This document shows positions 62,454 to 64,000 of a stretch of 64,000 nt of DNA, piece after piece. Source of the stretch: Thalassotalea insulae (lineage in GTDB: Bacteria; Pseudomonadota; Gammaproteobacteria; Enterobacterales; Alteromonadaceae); the NCBI RefSeq assembly GCF_030161395.1, contig NZ_BSST01000001.1, positions 1,364,001 through 1,428,000 of the forward strand, written 5' to 3'. The first letter of the stretch is position 1. Each line of letters starts with the position of its first letter. The position numbers and the translations under genes are program-made. Under the pieces are notes generated by a model that saw nothing but the letters and a program-made list of their open reading frames with translations, did not search any database and was not told where the DNA came from.

Positions 62454-64000
62454 TTGCGTTATACTCAATTGCTACAATATGCATTAACTAAGCCGAAAAC
62501 TATCTACGCCTTGGTATTATTCATGGTGTTAACAAGTTTAGCAATGATGCCTAAACTGACGATAGATACCGACCCTGAAAATATGCTCAGCCACAGCAAT
62601 ACCGACCGAGTTTTTCATAATCAGGTTAAATCGCAATTTAATATGCCGGATATGATAGTTGTCGGTATTGTTAGCCCAACCAGTATCTATCAGCCAAAAA
62701 CATTAGCAATACTAACGCAACTGTCAAACGACATTTTAAACATTGAAGGAGTGATCAGTCAGGATTTACTGTCCTTAAGCGTCGTCGACAATATTAGCCA
62801 ACAAGCCAATGGCGGTATTCGCTTTGAATACCTGATGAAGCAAGCACCAACAACGCAAGCAGCAAGTCAAGCGATAGCGCAAGCGATAAAACGCCTACCG
62901 ATGTTAGATAATACCTTAGTATCAGGAGATAACAAAGCGGCGGCGATTTACGTACCGATCACATCGAAGGATCTCAGTTATCCGGTTGCCGAAAAAATCA
63001 GAGCCCTGAGCCAGCAATATGCCAATAGCGAGCTTGATTTTCATATTACAGGACTGCCTATTGCCGAAGATCAGTTTGGCTATGAAATGTTTGTCCAAAT
63101 GGGAGTCGCTGCGCCATTAGCCGGTTGTGCAATATTTGCATTACTATGGTTTTTCTTTCGCAACATTCCATTGATCATAGCGCCGATGGCAGTGGCCATG
63201 GCGACCGTTATCACCATTATGGGTGCGCTTATCGGCTTAGGTTTTACCGTGCATATTATGTCCTCAATGATCGCTATCTTTTTGATGCCGATCGCTGTGG
63301 TTGATTCCGTCCATATATTATCGGAATTTGCCGATCGTTATAAAGCCGGAGATGATGTTAACACCGTATTAAATAAAGTGATGTCGCATTTATACACTCC
63401 TATGCTTTATACCTCAATTACTTCAGCAGTTGGTTTTTATTCACTGTTGCTGACGCCGATCCCACCAGTTAAAGTGTTTGGCGCCTTTATTGGCACAGGT
63501 ATCTTGCTAGCCTTTGCTCTGACGGTGATTTATTTACCTGTTTATATTTCAAGACTAAGCCCTAAAGCATTGATTAATTTACAAATAGCCGTGGCAAAAA
63601 TGGAGCAAAAAGGTAGATTAGCAAGCTTGCTACAAGGATTAGGAGCGATTGCCAGCCAAAAGACCAAAACGATTTTAACGCTCTTTACCCTGTTACTCAT
63701 CTTCAGTATTCTGGGTATCAGTAAAATTGAAATTAATGATAACCCAGTCAATTGGTTTAAAGCAGACCATGAAATTCGCGTTGCCGATAAAGTATTAAAT
63801 CAGCATTTTGCCGGCACTTACGATGCGTGGTTAGTATTTAAACGCGCTACAGAACAATCATCACAAGTTAAAGCGCAGTTTGTCGCCCTTGTGAAGCAAG
63901 CTAGTGCCGCAAATATTGAAACGTCGACGATAACGGCTCTTATCGATAAAGCACAAAAAAATAAAAATAATTCTCTGTTTAATCAAGAATTATTAATTGC
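62454..64000 (+). CDS. MMPL/RND-family exporter, N-terminal part
   Basis: Partial: 515 codons, open to the window end. The start is the TTG at 62454, with AGAGGG seven bases upstream and an in-frame stop at 62439, so no earlier ATG is possible. TM1 (ALVLFMVLTSLAMMP region) is followed by a periplasmic loop (DTDPENMLSHSNTDRVF), then five close-packed membrane helices including PIAVVDSVHILSEFADRY and TSITSAVGFYSLLLTPIPPVKVFG, the RND/SSD signature, and the second half begins near residue 415 with LFTLLLIFSILGI. Members export lipids or hydrophobic compounds. Divergent from a SqrR-like repressor. Confidence 0.88.
   Translation, partial: MRYTQLLQYALTKPKTIYALVLFMVLTSLAMMPKLTIDTDPENMLSHSNTDRVFHNQVKSQFNMPDMIVVGIVSPTSIYQPKTLAILTQLSNDILNIEGVISQDLLSLSVVDNISQQANGGIRFEYLMKQAPTTQAASQAIAQAIKRLPMLDNTLVSGDNKAAAIYVPITSKDLSYPVAEKIRALSQQYANSELDFHITGLPIAEDQFGYEMFVQMGVAAPLAGCAIFALLWFFFRNIPLIIAPMAVAMATVITIMGALIGLGFTVHIMSSMIAIFLMPIAVVDSVHILSEFADRYKAGDDVNTVLNKVMSHLYTPMLYTSITSAVGFYSLLLTPIPPVKVFGAFIGTGILLAFALTVIYLPVYISRLSPKALINLQIAVAKMEQKGRLASLLQGLGAIASQKTKTILTLFTLLLIFSILGISKIEINDNPVNWFKADHEIRVADKVLNQHFAGTYDAWLVFKRATEQSSQVKAQFVALVKQASAANIETSTITALIDKAQKNKNNSLFNQELLI

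Overview
The window reads as chromosome from a marine gammaproteobacterium of the order Alteromonadales, most likely Colwelliaceae (Colwellia/Thalassotalea-like). The DNA is AT-rich, the core gene order is that of gammaproteobacteria (zapE/zapG-degQ-degS; murA-ibaG-mla; kdsD-kdsC-lptCAB-rpoN-hpf-ptsN-rapZ-npr), and it carries an Arc system with a separate Hpt protein as in Shewanella, a FabY-type ketoacyl synthase, a SapC-linked halogenase and a TonB receptor. The genus is inferred from gene content only. I saw no rRNA, tRNA, CRISPR array, insertion sequence or prophage.

Region by region. 1-2.6 kb: SOS mutagenesis operon imuA-imuB-dnaE2 (minus strand, dnaE2 cut by the window edge) behind a canonical LexA box. 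2.6-5.7 kb: split class II (cobalamin) ribonucleotide reductase nrdJa-nrdJb behind two NrdR boxes 32 bp apart. 5.7-10.1 kb: zapE and, divergently, zapG, a DegQ/DegP protease with a sigma-E-like promoter, and degS. 10.1-14.9 kb: murA, ibaG and the Mla phospholipid transport operon (minus). 15.2-24.6 kb: Na+/Ca2+ exchanger, Kdo and LPS export genes, rpoN and the nitrogen-PTS cluster, mgtE (plus). 24.6-26.6 kb: pmbA and darP (yjgA), divergent.

26.6-44 kb is accessory. It holds an ABC exporter and a TetR regulator around three operator copies; a secreted beta-lactamase-fold hydrolase; a tight four-gene operon (dapA-like, dapD-like, PLP decarboxylase, M14 desuccinylase) behind a complete lysine riboswitch whose expression platform appears to sequester the ribosome-binding site; a lipoprotein fusing an S41 protease to a beta-lactamase-fold domain; and a cluster of a DsbA/HCCA-isomerase-like duplication, DUF4266 lipoprotein, DUF3570 barrel, ApbE flavin transferase and TonB receptor. 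The DUF3570 protein carries a D-x-x-T-G-A-S motif resembling the ApbE FMN attachment site, so this may be an outer-membrane flavin system.

44-49.5 kb: rsmC, a histidine kinase, arcA and hptA (convergent), folE2. 49.5-58 kb: a halogenase with an added SapC-like C-terminal region, a 0.55 kb regulatory gap with a Fur-like box and palindromes, then gltB-gltD. 58-64 kb: a periplasmic solute-binding protein, fabY, a GlxA-like AraC regulator, and a BigR/SqrR-type two-cysteine ArsR repressor divergent from an MMPL/RND exporter that runs off the end, with a repeated operator between them.

Most calls rest on recognised family motifs read by eye from translations. No database search was run.
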